A DNA stretch of 64,000 nucleotides from Delftia tsuruhatensis NBRC 16741 (GCF_001571325.1 NZ_BCTO01000013.1:124001-188000); one strand, 5' to 3'; shown: positions 55,478 through 64,000, counted from the first letter of the stretch. Translations and numbers: made by a program. The notes: generated from the letters alone by a model not told the origin.

Positions 55478-56863
55478 ATGTCCCTGTCCGAATCCTGGCT
55501 GCGCATACTCGCAGCCGCTGTCCTGGTACTGCTGTATGTGGCCATGTGCGCCGCCATCTGGTGGCGCGAGCGCCGCCAGCGCGCGCGGGCGCAGCACGAA
55601 GCCGCGGCGCTGGCCTCGGCGCGCGAGGGCGCGCTCCCCCTGCTTGTGGCCTATGCCAGCCAGACGGGCCAGGCAGAGGAGCTGGCACGCGAGACTGCGC
55701 GGCTGCTGCATACGGCCGGTGAGAGCGTGCATCTGTGCGCCCTCGATGCCGTTGATGTGAAGCTGCTGGCGCAGACCCAAAGGGCGCTGTTCATCGCCAG
55801 CACCTATGGCGAGGGCGATCCGCCCGACAACGCAGCCCTGTTCCTGGCGCACTCCATGGCGCAGGCGCAGGACCTGTCCCATCTGCAATACGGCCTGCTG
55901 GCGCTGGGCGACCGGCAGTACGCGCAGTTCTGCGGCTTTGGCCGCGCGCTGGACGGCTGGCTGCGCGCCGCAGGCGCCAGCCCCTGGTTCGAGCGCATCG
56001 AAATGGACAACGGCGCGCCCCAGGCGCTGACTGCCTGGCAGCACCAGCTGACCCAGATCAGCAGCCTGGGCGACATGCCGGCATGGGAGATGCCGGTATT
56101 CAGCGAATGGACGCTGGCCGCGCGCCGGCATATGAACCCGGGCAGCGCAGGCGAGCCGGTGTTCCACATCGAGCTGCAGCCCCCTGCAACGGAGGCCGCG
56201 CTGTGGGAGTCCGGCGACCTGGCGCAGGTCTGCATTCCTGCGGACCCGCAGCATCCGCGCGAGTACTCCATCGCCTCCATCGCCCAGGACGGCTGCGTGC
56301 ACCTGCTGGTGCGCCAGGCGCGGCGCGAGGACGGCTCGCCGGGCCTGGCCTCGGGCTGGCTCACGCAGGGCGCGCCCCTGGGGGCAGCCATCACCCTGCG
56401 GCTGCGTGCGCACCGCAATTTCCGGCTGGAAGACAACCTGCAGCGCCCGCTGGTGCTGATCGGCAACGGCACGGGTCTGGCCGGCCTGCGCAGCCACCTG
56501 CGTGCGCGTGCCGCAGCAGGCCTGGGGCCCAACTGGCTGCTGTTCGGCGAGCGCAATGCCGCGCATGACCGGCTCTATGGCGACGAGCTTCAGGCCTGGT
56601 GCGAGGGCGGCGTGCTGCAGCGCCTGGACCTGGCTTTCTCGCGCGATCGCAGCGAAGGCGTGCCGCGCGCCTATGTGCAGGACCTGCTGGCGCAGTCCGG
56701 CGATATGCTGCGCCAATGGGTGGCGCAGGGCGCCGCCATCTATGTGTGCGGCAGCCTGCAGGGTATGGCCCAGGGCGTGGACCAGGCGTTGCACGCCGTG
56801 CTGGGTGAGGCGCAAATGGACCAGCTGGTGCGCAGCGGCCGCTACCGGCGTGACGTGTATTGA
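55478..56863 (+). CDS. Membrane-anchored CysJ-like flavodoxin/NADPH oxidoreductase
   Basis: A 461-residue diflavin reductase. An N-terminal helix (about residues 8-28) with basic residues after it (WWRERRQRARAQ) anchors it with the catalytic part in the cytoplasm. The flavodoxin domain (FMN; ASQTGQAEELA, STYGEGDPPDNA, ALGDRQYAQFCGFG) is followed by an FAD domain (REYSIAS) and NADPH domain (IGNGTGLAGLRSHL, YVCGSLQGMAQGVD). It resembles the sulfite reductase flavoprotein but has no hemoprotein partner. It probably feeds electrons to the PepSY membrane protein. Confidence 0.92.
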   Translation: MSLSESWLRILAAAVLVLLYVAMCAAIWWRERRQRARAQHEAAALASAREGALPLLVAYASQTGQAEELARETARLLHTAGESVHLCALDAVDVKLLAQTQRALFIASTYGEGDPPDNAALFLAHSMAQAQDLSHLQYGLLALGDRQYAQFCGFGRALDGWLRAAGASPWFERIEMDNGAPQALTAWQHQLTQISSLGDMPAWEMPVFSEWTLAARRHMNPGSAGEPVFHIELQPPATEAALWESGDLAQVCIPADPQHPREYSIASIAQDGCVHLLVRQARREDGSPGLASGWLTQGAPLGAAITLRLRAHRNFRLEDNLQRPLVLIGNGTGLAGLRSHLRARAAAGLGPNWLLFGERNAAHDRLYGDELQAWCEGGVLQRLDLAFSRDRSEGVPRAYVQDLLAQSGDMLRQWVAQGAAIYVCGSLQGMAQGVDQALHAVLGEAQMDQLVRSGRYRRDVY

Positions 56864-56966
56864 GGTGGTGAGAGCAGCTTGCGCCAGCGCAAGCATTGGT
56901 GCCGTCAGCGCTTTCTGCTCCTAGGAACGTAGCATCCGTGCGACAGATAAATCCTATTGTGATCAT

Positions 56967-56999
56967 GAGAATGGAAATGATTCTCAATGTTCATATAAT
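56967..56999 (+). promoter_or_regulatory. Fur box and -10 element of the TonB receptor gene
   Basis: GAGAATGGAAATGATTCTC (56967-56985) agrees with the E. coli Fur consensus at 14 of 19 positions by my count. TATAAT at 56994-56999 follows nine bases later. The receptor ATG is 93 bases downstream of that. Confidence 0.82.
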
Positions 57000-57092
57000 T
57001 TCGTTACATATCCCCATCCCATCGCATAACCAAAGATTTCAAAGCGAGTTGCACGGGCCTCACAGCCCGTTTTCCGTTTCTGGAGTGTTTGC

Positions 57093-59273
57093 ATGTCGTA
57101 TCGCGATCTGCGCGGCGTTCTTCCGTCGCGTCCTTCCCCTCTGGCCCTCCTGGTGGCCGCCATCTGTGCTTCGGGTGCCGCATCGGCACAGACCCCATCG
57201 CAAAGCAATGCGGCTGCCGCCACCGAGTTGCGCGAAGTCGTGGTCTCTGCCTCGGGCTTCGAGCAGGACATCAAGGAGGCGCCGGCCTCCATCACCGTCA
57301 TCCCGCGCGAGGAACTGGCCAAGGGCCGCTTCGGCAGCCTGACCGACGCGCTGGAGAGCGTGGAAGGCATCGACGTAGGCGCCCCCGCGGGCAAGACCGG
57401 CGGCCTGAACATCAGCATCCGCGGCATGCCCAGCGACTACACGCTGGTGCTCATCGACGGCCGCCGCCAGAATTCGGCCGGCAATGTCACGCCCAACGGC
57501 TTTGGCGAAACGCAGACCAGCTTCATGCCGCCCATCGGCGCCATCGAGCGCATCGAGGTCATCCGCGGCCCCATGTCCACGCTCTACGGCTCCGACGCCA
57601 TGGGCGGCGTGATCAATATCATCACGCGCAAGGTCGGCAAGACCTGGACGGGCAGCGTCAGCGCCGACTACACGCTGCAGCAAGAGTCGGAGTTCGGTGA
57701 TATCAAGTCCGGCAAGTTCTACCTGAGCGGCCCCATCAAGGAGGACCTGCTGGGCCTGTCGATCCGCGGCAGCACCCAGCGCCGGGCCGCTTCGGACATC
57801 ACCTATGCGGGCGCCAACGGCCAGCCAGCCGTTCCCATCATGGGCGGCAACCCCGTCAAGTCCGAGATCAACAACCTGGGCCTGCGCCTGGCGCTCACGC
57901 CCAACAGGTACCACGACATCACGCTGGACCTGGACTCGGGCCGCCAGACCTATGACAACTCGCAGGGCCAGTTGGGCACGCTGGGCACGGGAGGCTACAG
58001 CCCCGAGCAGAAATACAACCGTGACCAGCTCACGCTGGCCCATACCGGTCGCTACGGCTTCGGAACCTGGGACACCAGCTTCATGGTCAACCGGACCGAG
58101 ACCATCGGCCGGACCATTCCCCGGGGAACCCCGGGCGCGACGCCAGGTGCCGCGCGCACGCTAGAGGTGGAAAGCAAGGTGCTGGACAGCAAGCTGGTCC
58201 TGCCCTGGGGTGCCCACCTGACCACGCTGGGCGGCCATTGGTGGGATGCCGAGATGAAGGACGGCGTGGCGCCGAACAAGTTCGCCTTCACGCAGAAGGC
58301 CCTGTTTGCCGAGGACGAATGGAGCCTGACCGACGCCTTCAAGCTCACCATGGGCGCGCGCTATGACCGCCACAGCCTCTTCGGCGGCAAGCTCAGCCCG
58401 CGCATCTACGGCGTGTGGAATGCCGCGCCGCAGTGGACCGTGAAGGGCGGCGTCAGCAACGGCTACAAGACGCCGCGCGTGGAGCAGCTGGCGCCCGGCA
58501 TCAACGGCTTCGGCCAGCAGGGCCGCCTGCCGCTGGTGGGCAGCCCCAACCTCAAGCCAGAAACCAGCCGCACCACCGAACTGGGCGTCTATTTCGACAG
58601 CCCCACGGGCTTTGCGGGCAGCGCCACGGTGTTCAACAACGAGTTCAAGGACAAGATCACCAGCGGCCCGGGCCTGATCAACTGCGACTTTGCGGCAGCG
58701 CCCAATCGCCCCGGCTGCGTGAGCTTCGGCGACTGGCCGCTGGTGGATGCCTTCGGCCAGTCCATCAACGTGGACGAGGCCGTCACGCGTGGCCTGGAGC
58801 TGAGTGCGCGCATGCCGCTGGCGCGCGGCTGGAACGCCAGCGCCAACTACACCTTCACCAAGAGCGAGCAAAAGAGCGGCCCCAACCGTGGCAACCCGCT
58901 GAGCGACACACCCAGGCACGCGCTCAACGCCCGCCTGAACTGGGAGCCGGGTGCCCAGTGGAACCTGTGGCTGCGCGCCGAGTACCGCAGCGAGCGCTAC
59001 CGTGACCCCGGCACCAGCGCCAGCTCCCAGGCCGCCAAGGCCGCGCTGGGCAACTACAAGGCCTATACCCAGTTCCACCTGGGCGGCAGCTACCGCGTGA
59101 GCAAGCAGTTCACCATCAACGCGGCCATCTACAACCTGTTCAACAAGGATTTCGTGGACTACCAGCCCTACAACGTACCGGGCCAGGTCCAGGGCACCGT
59201 GATCTTTGGCAACCGCTACGCGAACAACCAGGAAGGCCGCCGCCTATGGGTGTCTGCCAACTACGAGTTCTGA
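57093..59273 (+). CDS. TonB-dependent siderophore receptor, FepA/CirA-like
   Basis: A 726-residue outer membrane receptor. The signal peptide ends ASAQT. The plug domain has ISIRGMPSDYTLVLIDGRRQ and RIEVIRGPMSTLYGSDAMGGVINIITRK. The barrel closes with phenylalanine (SANYEF). The catecholate-receptor style (GRRQNSAG, GPGLIN, NLKPETSRTTELG) suggests an Fe-catecholate or degradation product as ligand. It follows its own Fur box and the flavin-redox operon. Its last 13 bases overlap the convergent panE-like gene. Confidence 0.93.
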   Translation: MSYRDLRGVLPSRPSPLALLVAAICASGAASAQTPSQSNAAAATELREVVVSASGFEQDIKEAPASITVIPREELAKGRFGSLTDALESVEGIDVGAPAGKTGGLNISIRGMPSDYTLVLIDGRRQNSAGNVTPNGFGETQTSFMPPIGAIERIEVIRGPMSTLYGSDAMGGVINIITRKVGKTWTGSVSADYTLQQESEFGDIKSGKFYLSGPIKEDLLGLSIRGSTQRRAASDITYAGANGQPAVPIMGGNPVKSEINNLGLRLALTPNRYHDITLDLDSGRQTYDNSQGQLGTLGTGGYSPEQKYNRDQLTLAHTGRYGFGTWDTSFMVNRTETIGRTIPRGTPGATPGAARTLEVESKVLDSKLVLPWGAHLTTLGGHWWDAEMKDGVAPNKFAFTQKALFAEDEWSLTDAFKLTMGARYDRHSLFGGKLSPRIYGVWNAAPQWTVKGGVSNGYKTPRVEQLAPGINGFGQQGRLPLVGSPNLKPETSRTTELGVYFDSPTGFAGSATVFNNEFKDKITSGPGLINCDFAAAPNRPGCVSFGDWPLVDAFGQSINVDEAVTRGLELSARMPLARGWNASANYTFTKSEQKSGPNRGNPLSDTPRHALNARLNWEPGAQWNLWLRAEYRSERYRDPGTSASSQAAKAALGNYKAYTQFHLGGSYRVSKQFTINAAIYNLFNKDFVDYQPYNVPGQVQGTVIFGNRYANNQEGRRLWVSANYEF

Positions 59274-60238
59274 GGCGGGTTCCGGGGCGCCTGGCTGGCC
59301 TGCACGCGTGAAGGGGCCAGCCTGACCAGCACCTGCAGCGTGCGGTTCAGCGGCACGGGCACGCCCAGGGCCTCGCCGCGCCGCACCACGTAGCCGTTGA
59401 GGTGATCGATTTCGCTGGGCTTGCCCAGCGCCAGGTCCTGGGCGGTGGACGAAAACTGGCCCGGCATGGTGGCCGGCAGGCCGCGCACGGCAGCGGGCAC
59501 GTCGCCGGGCAGGGCCACGCCGTCGGCCCTGGCCACGGCCAGGCATTCGGCCACCACGTCGTCCACCACGTCCGTCACGCCGGGCGACTGCACCAGCGGG
59601 CCGTAGGGCAGCTGGCACAGCGCCGACAGCGCGTTGTAGGCGCAGTTGATCACCAGCTTGGCCCACAGCGCGCCGCGCACGTCGGGCGATACCTGCACGG
59701 CAATGCCTGCCTTGCCAAACTGCAGGGCCACCTGTTCACTGAGTGCAGACGGCGCAATGACCAGCTCGCCGCGGCCGAAATGGCGCACATGGCCGGGGCC
59801 GGCCATGGCCGTGGCCACGTAGACCACGGCGGCGGTCACGGCCACGGACGGGCCCAGCACGGCGCGCACGCGCTCGTCGTTGTCCACGCCGTTTTGCATG
59901 GTCAGCACCAGGGTGCCCGGCGCCAGGTGCGGCTGCATCTCGCGGGCCGCTTCCTCGGTGGCCGTGGACTTGACGCAGAACATCACCACATCGGCATCGC
60001 GCACGGCGCTGGCCTCGGTCGATGCCTGCATGGGCACCTGGATGTCCAGCGCCGCCGTCTCCAGCCGCAGGCCATGCTGCTGCACGGCCTGCACATGGGC
60101 GGGGCGGCCGATCAGCGTGACCTGGTGGCCGGCGCGCGCCAGCAGCGCGCCGAAATAGCAGCCCACGGCGCCTGCGCCCATGACGGCGATGCGCAGCGGT
60201 TCGGAAGGAGAGGGGAGGCGGGCGGAAGAAGCGTCCAT
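59261..60238 (-). CDS. 2-dehydropantoate 2-reductase-like NADPH oxidoreductase
   Basis: A 325-residue member of the ApbA/PanE family, which reduces ketopantoate to pantoate. The Rossmann motif is MGAGAVGCYFGALLARAGH, with the catalytic lysine region AKLVINCAYNALSALCQ and the C-terminal GKPSEIDHLNGYVVRRGEALGVPVP. Bacteria often hold several paralogues with other 2-keto substrates, so the pathway is not certain. It is downstream of gabD in the minus-strand operon by 105 bases. Its stop overlaps the TonB receptor. Confidence 0.88.
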   Translation of the reverse strand: MDASSARLPSPSEPLRIAVMGAGAVGCYFGALLARAGHQVTLIGRPAHVQAVQQHGLRLETAALDIQVPMQASTEASAVRDADVVMFCVKSTATEEAAREMQPHLAPGTLVLTMQNGVDNDERVRAVLGPSVAVTAAVVYVATAMAGPGHVRHFGRGELVIAPSALSEQVALQFGKAGIAVQVSPDVRGALWAKLVINCAYNALSALCQLPYGPLVQSPGVTDVVDDVVAECLAVARADGVALPGDVPAAVRGLPATMPGQFSSTAQDLALGKPSEIDHLNGYVVRRGEALGVPVPLNRTLQVLVRLAPSRVQASQAPRNPPQNS

Positions 60239-60343
60239 GGTGCAGATCGGATGGGCCTTTGATGGCGCCCAGTCTAGCCAGGCTGCCGTCGAAGGCCCAT
60301 GCCGTCTTCCCTGCCGGGTGCCATTGCGGACGTCAGGCAACCC

Positions 60344-61801
60344 TCATGCCGTCTGCAGGCACAGGTACTTGGTCTCCAGGTATTCCTCGATGCCGTGGCG
60401 CGAGCCCTCGCGGCCCAGGCCGGACTGCTTGACGCCGCCGAAGGGCGCGACCTCGTTGGAGATCAGGCCGGTGTTGATGCCCACCATGCCGTACTCCAGC
60501 GCGCGCGACACGCGCCAGATGCGGCGGTTGTCGTTGGTGAACAGATAGGCGGCCAGGCCGTAGATGGTGTCGTTGGCGCGGCGCACCACTTCGTCCTCGT
60601 CATGGAAGCGGAACAGCGGCGCCAGCGGGCCGAAGGTCTCTTCCTCGCAGACTTGCATGCTGTCGTTCACATCGGCCAGCAGCGTGGGCTCGAAGAACAG
60701 CTGGCCCGGCACCGGGCGCCTGCCGCCCGCCAGCAGGCGCGCGCCCTTGGACAGCGCATCGGCCACATGGCTTTCCACCTTCTGCACGGCCGCCTCGTTG
60801 ATCAGCGGGCCATGGGTCACGCCGGGCTCCAGCCCATTGCCGACCTTGAAGCCCGCCATGGCACGGGCCAGGCGGCGGGCCAGTTCGTCGTGGATGCCGT
60901 CCTGCACATAGATGCGGTTGGCGCACACGCAGGTCTGGCCGGCGTTGCGGAACTTGGAGGCCACGATGCCGGCCACGGCCTGGTCGATGTCGGCATCGTC
61001 AAACACGATCAACGGTGCATTGCCGCCCAGCTCCAGCGACAGCTTCTTGACCGTGTCGCTGCACTGGCGCATCAGCAGCCGCCCGGTGGCCGTGGAGCCC
61101 GTGAAGCTGAGCTTGCGCACCACGGGGCTTTGCGTCAGCGCCTGGCCGATGTCCTGCGGATGGCCGGTCAGCACCTGGAAGACGCCGGCGGGAATGCCGG
61201 CCTCCTCGGCCAGCACGGCCAGGGCCAGGGCCGTGAAGGGCGTGCTTTCGGCCGGCTTGACCAGCATGGTGCAGCCGGCGGCCAGCGCCGGGCCGGCCTT
61301 GCGCGTGATCATGGCGGCCGGGAAATTCCAGGGCGTGATGGCGGCGCACACGCCAATGGGCTCGCGCAGCGTGAGCAGCTGCTGGCCTGCGTTGGGCGAC
61401 TGCAGCAGCTCGCCGTCCACGCGCTTGCCTTCCTCGGCAAACCATTCGATGAAGGAGGCCGCATAGGCGATCTCGCCGCGCGCCTCGGCCAGGGGCTTGC
61501 CCTGCTCCAGCGTCATCAGCCGCGCCAGATCGTCCTGGTGCGCCAGCATCAGGTCGAACCAGCGGCGCAGGATGCCGGCGCGCTGCTTGCCCGTCAGCGC
61601 GGCCCAGGCGGGCAGGGCACGCTGTGCGGCGGCGATGGCGGCCTCGGCCGCGCCGGCCTGCAGGGCGGGTACCTGGCCCAGGCGCTCGCCCGTGGCGGGA
61701 TTGAAGACATCGATGGCGGGGCCGGAGCCCACGGGGTGCCAGCCCTGGGCAAGCAGGCAGGCCTGGCGGAACAGATCGGGGCGTTGCAGTGAAAGACTCA
61801 T
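60344..61801 (-). CDS. gabD: Succinate-semialdehyde dehydrogenase
   Basis: A 485-residue aldehyde dehydrogenase that oxidises succinate semialdehyde (or glutarate semialdehyde) to the diacid. Motifs are ITPWNFPAAMITRKAGPALAAG, FTGSTATGRLL, LELGGNAPLIVFDDADID and the catalytic cysteine in RNAGQTCVCANR. These, with KQSGLGREGSRHGIEEYLE, are typical of GabD. It lies 31 bases downstream of gabT, which makes its substrate. Confidence 0.94.
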   Translation of the reverse strand: MSLSLQRPDLFRQACLLAQGWHPVGSGPAIDVFNPATGERLGQVPALQAGAAEAAIAAAQRALPAWAALTGKQRAGILRRWFDLMLAHQDDLARLMTLEQGKPLAEARGEIAYAASFIEWFAEEGKRVDGELLQSPNAGQQLLTLREPIGVCAAITPWNFPAAMITRKAGPALAAGCTMLVKPAESTPFTALALAVLAEEAGIPAGVFQVLTGHPQDIGQALTQSPVVRKLSFTGSTATGRLLMRQCSDTVKKLSLELGGNAPLIVFDDADIDQAVAGIVASKFRNAGQTCVCANRIYVQDGIHDELARRLARAMAGFKVGNGLEPGVTHGPLINEAAVQKVESHVADALSKGARLLAGGRRPVPGQLFFEPTLLADVNDSMQVCEEETFGPLAPLFRFHDEDEVVRRANDTIYGLAAYLFTNDNRRIWRVSRALEYGMVGINTGLISNEVAPFGGVKQSGLGREGSRHGIEEYLETKYLCLQTA

Positions 61802-61832
61802 GGTGCGGGAAGGCTCAGGCTGTGGAATGGAT

Positions 61833-63161
61833 TCAGGCCGCGACCGGCTGGGGCGCGGTCTGGGTGATGGCGTTGGCGATGATGTCCAGCGCCTTGCCGA
61901 ACAGCGGCTCTGGAATCGTCAGCGGATAGAGGAAGCGGATGGCGTTGCCGTACAGGCCGCAGGTCAGCAGCAGCAGGCCTTGCTGCTGCGCACGCTGGAC
62001 GATGGCGGCCACGCGCTGCGCGTCCGGCGCACCGCTGCCGGGAATGTGGAATTCCACGGCCAGCATCGAGCCCAGGCCGCGCACTTCGGCGATGCCGGCA
62101 TCCTGCGTCTGCAATGCCTGCAGGCGCGAGCGCAGCTGGCTGCCCAGTGCCAGGGCCCGCTCGCACAGGCGCTCTTCATCGATCACATCGAGCACGGCAT
62201 GGGCCGCGGCCACGGCCAGCGGGTTGGCGGCGTAGGTGCCGCCCAGGCCGCCGGGATGGGGTGCGTCCATGATGGCCGCGCGGCCGACCACGCCCGAGAT
62301 CGGCAGGCCGCCGCCCAGGCTCTTGGCCATGGTGATCAGGTCGGGCCGCACGCTGTAGTGCTCCATGGCAAACAGCTTGCCCGTGCGTGCAAAGCCGGTC
62401 TGTACCTCGTCGGCGATCAGCAGCATGCCGTGCTGGTTGCACAGCTGGCGCAGGCCCGTGAACAGCGCGGCAGGCAAGGGGTTGAAGCCGCCTTCGCCCT
62501 GTACGGGCTCCACGATGATGGCTGCCACGCGCTGCGGGTCCACCGAGGTCTTGAGCAGCATGGCAATGGCGTCCAGCGACTGCTGCACGCTGATGCCCTG
62601 CACATCGCTGGGGAAGGGCGCGTGGAAGACTTCGCCCGGCATGGGGCCGAAGCCCTGCTTGTAGGGCGCCACCTTGCCCGTCAGCGCCATGCCCAGCTGG
62701 GTGCGGCCGTGGAAGGCGCCCTGGAAGGCGATCACGGCCGAGCGGCCCGTGGCATGGCGGGCGATCTTGACGGCGTTTTCCACCGCCTCGGCGCCCGTGG
62801 TGAAGAAGGCGGTCTTGGCCGGGCCGTCGATGGGCGCCAGTGCATTGATGCGCTCGGCCAGCGCAATCGCGCTTTCATAGGGAACGATCTGGAAGGCCGT
62901 GTGCGTGAAGCACTCCAGCTGGCGCTGCACGGCCTGCACCACGCGCGGATGGCGGTGGCCCGTGTTGAGCACGGCAATGCCGGCCGCGAAGTCGATGTAC
63001 TGGCGGCCCTCGGCATCGGTCAGCAAGGCGTTGTCGGCCTGCACGGCGTGGAAGCCGCACATCACGCCCACGCCGCGCGGCATGGCGGCGGTGCGCCGGC
63101 TCTGGAGTTGCTGGTTGACGGACGAGGCTCTGGTGGTGTCGTTGGTGGCGGCGCTGGACAT
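61833..63161 (-). CDS. gabT: 4-aminobutyrate aminotransferase
   Basis: A class III PLP aminotransferase of about 440 residues that moves the amino group of GABA (or 5-aminovalerate) to 2-oxoglutarate. Motifs are YIDFAAGIAVLNTGHRHP, FFTTGAEAVENAVKIAR, IIVEPVQGEGGFNPLP, LIADEVQTGFARTGKLFAMEH and the PLP lysine in TMAKSLGGGLPISG. It leads the minus-strand gabT-gabD-panE-like operon. A MocR-type regulator is divergent, with a nested palindrome between them. Confidence 0.94.
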   Translation of the reverse strand: MSSAATNDTTRASSVNQQLQSRRTAAMPRGVGVMCGFHAVQADNALLTDAEGRQYIDFAAGIAVLNTGHRHPRVVQAVQRQLECFTHTAFQIVPYESAIALAERINALAPIDGPAKTAFFTTGAEAVENAVKIARHATGRSAVIAFQGAFHGRTQLGMALTGKVAPYKQGFGPMPGEVFHAPFPSDVQGISVQQSLDAIAMLLKTSVDPQRVAAIIVEPVQGEGGFNPLPAALFTGLRQLCNQHGMLLIADEVQTGFARTGKLFAMEHYSVRPDLITMAKSLGGGLPISGVVGRAAIMDAPHPGGLGGTYAANPLAVAAAHAVLDVIDEERLCERALALGSQLRSRLQALQTQDAGIAEVRGLGSMLAVEFHIPGSGAPDAQRVAAIVQRAQQQGLLLLTCGLYGNAIRFLYPLTIPEPLFGKALDIIANAITQTAPQPVAA

Positions 63162-63207
63162 GGGAAGGTCTCCGTTGAGGTGGCTGCAATGCTTACGGTT
63201 ATAGTGG

Positions 63208-63259
63208 CGATTGGTTCCATGAATGGAGCCATCTTTTGAAAAGATGATGGTGCCAATCG
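63208..63259. promoter_or_regulatory. Nested dyad between gabT and the MocR regulator
   Basis: Outer arms CGATTGG-N2-CCAT (63208-63220) and ATGG-N2-CCAATCG (63247-63259) are exact complements. Inside them CATCTTTTGAAAAGATG (63230-63246) is a perfect palindrome. The gabT -10 candidate TATAAC (minus strand, about 63203-63198) adjoins it. It is probably the GabR-like operator. Confidence 0.6.
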
Positions 63260-63280
63260 AGTTCGCCACCATCGCTTCCA

Positions 63281-63316
63281 CAACGCAGGCAACGCAGGCA
63301 ACGCAGGCAAGGCAGA
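63281..63316. repeat. Tandem 9-bp repeats before the MocR start codon
   Basis: Three exact CAACGCAGG units (63281-63307) and one degenerate copy run to one base before the ATG at 63318, replacing a normal ribosome binding site. Confidence 0.8.
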
Positions 63317-63317
63317 C

Positions 63318-64000
63318 ATGGCAAAACCTTCCGTGTGCGCGGACCTCATCCTCCAGATGGACTGGCGCGGGCTGGGCGGGGACCGCGTCCGCCTGAACCG
63401 GGCCCTGTACCTGGCGCTGCGCCAGGCCGTGGACAGCGGGGCCCTGTTGCCGGGCAGCCGCCTGCCGGCCTCGCGCGACCTGGCCCGCGAGCTGGATGTG
63501 TCGCGCAACACCGTCAACCATGCCTATGAGCAGCTGCAGGTGGAGGGCTATGTGCGCAGCCAGGTCGGGCGCGGCACGCAGGTGGTCGACACCCTGCCTG
63601 CGGCCATGCTGCTGAGCGGCGGACGTGCACCTGCCCGCCGCGCTGCCGCCGCAGCGCCTGCGCCTGGCGGCGGCCTGTCCGTGCAGGCACAGGCCTTGCT
63701 GAAAACCGCCCAGGCTTCGGAGCAGCAATGGGGCGCCTTCATGCCTGGCGTGCCCGACGTGACGCAGTTCCCGCGCGCCGCCTACGCGCGCATCCACAAC
63801 CGCCTGCTGCGACACGCCGGGCCGCAGCTGCTCACCTATGGCACGCGCGGCGGCGTGGAGGCGCTCAAGCAGGCGCTGGCCGAGCACCTGCGCGTGGCGC
63901 GCTCGGTGAACTGCGCAGCCGATCAGGTGCTGATCACAGAAGGCGTGCACCAGGCCATCGACCTGGTGGTGCGCAGCCTTGCCGACCCTGGCGACTGCGT
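63318..64000 (+). CDS. MocR/GabR-type GntR regulator with aminotransferase-like domain (partial)
   Basis: The first 227 residues of a gene cut by the window end. The N-terminal winged helix (about residues 20-90) has LPGSRLPASRDLARELDVSRNTVNHAYEQLQVEGY. An Ala-rich linker leads into a fold-type I aminotransferase domain (PDVTQFPRAAYARIHNRLLR, LTYGTRGGVEALKQALAEHL). These fusions sense PLP adducts of amino compounds. Divergence from gabT suggests it activates GABA catabolism, like GabR. Confidence 0.92.
   Translation, partial: MAKPSVCADLILQMDWRGLGGDRVRLNRALYLALRQAVDSGALLPGSRLPASRDLARELDVSRNTVNHAYEQLQVEGYVRSQVGRGTQVVDTLPAAMLLSGGRAPARRAAAAAPAPGGGLSVQAQALLKTAQASEQQWGAFMPGVPDVTQFPRAAYARIHNRLLRHAGPQLLTYGTRGGVEALKQALAEHLRVARSVNCAADQVLITEGVHQAIDLVVRSLADPGDC

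Overview
The window looks like a chromosomal segment of a high-GC betaproteobacterium of the family Comamonadaceae, most like Delftia/Comamonas. The evidence is the strong GC bias at third codon positions, the protein types (Bug/TctC binding protein, BamC next to DapA, RoxA-type hydroxylase) and the mostly small housekeeping operons. This genus-level call is inference from protein style, not from a database search. I found no rRNA, tRNA, insertion sequence, prophage or CRISPR array. The high GC content creates many long antisense open frames, which I left out.

Layout. 0.1-3.3 kb: coaBC, a small membrane protein, dut and a larger unknown membrane protein. 3.3-7.1 kb: a PhoP/PhoQ-like two-component pair in an operon with a PepSY protein, a divergent second PepSY protein, and a GGYP-repeat glycine-zipper lipoprotein. 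7.2-12.4 kb: SlyD-like isomerase, vanillin-type aldehyde dehydrogenase with a divergent AraC regulator, the L16 arginine hydroxylase RoxA, and an Ala/Pro-rich lipoprotein behind a duplicated upstream element. 12.6-16.8 kb (minus): dapA-bamC, a methyltransferase, and an MFS carrier with a 49-residue membrane ORF. 17-22 kb: parE, a lytic transglycosylase and parC. 22.4-27.3 kb: chemoreceptor, RidA protein and ComEC. 27.5-30 kb: a permuted ATP-grasp and alpha-E pair. 30-33 kb: allA, an MFS carrier and a FadR-type regulator, with matching operator-like palindromes. 33-37.5 kb: an RsbRD-domain kinase, bacterioferritin, ahpC and ahpF. 37.6-43 kb: a Fur-controlled heme receptor with HmuS, then DUF2798 and a LysR regulator. 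43-49 kb: PEP synthase with its regulator, and a two-part sodium symporter. 49-51.8 kb: FKBP, an HxlR regulator and a TctC protein.

The most interesting region is 52.0-59.3 kb. It is bracketed by two Fur-box-like sites and encodes, all on the plus strand, a PepSY membrane protein, a DUF2271 periplasmic protein, a DUF4198 protein, the flavin transferase ApbE, a membrane-anchored CysJ-like flavoreductase and a TonB-dependent siderophore receptor. I read this as an iron-regulated trans-envelope electron pathway that reduces an imported ferric chelate, with a covalently flavinylated carrier. The DUF2271 protein carries a recognisable but altered ApbE target motif.

The window closes with a GABA-type catabolic operon (gabT, gabD, and a 2-dehydropantoate reductase-like gene) divergent from a MocR/GabR-type regulator that is cut by the window end.
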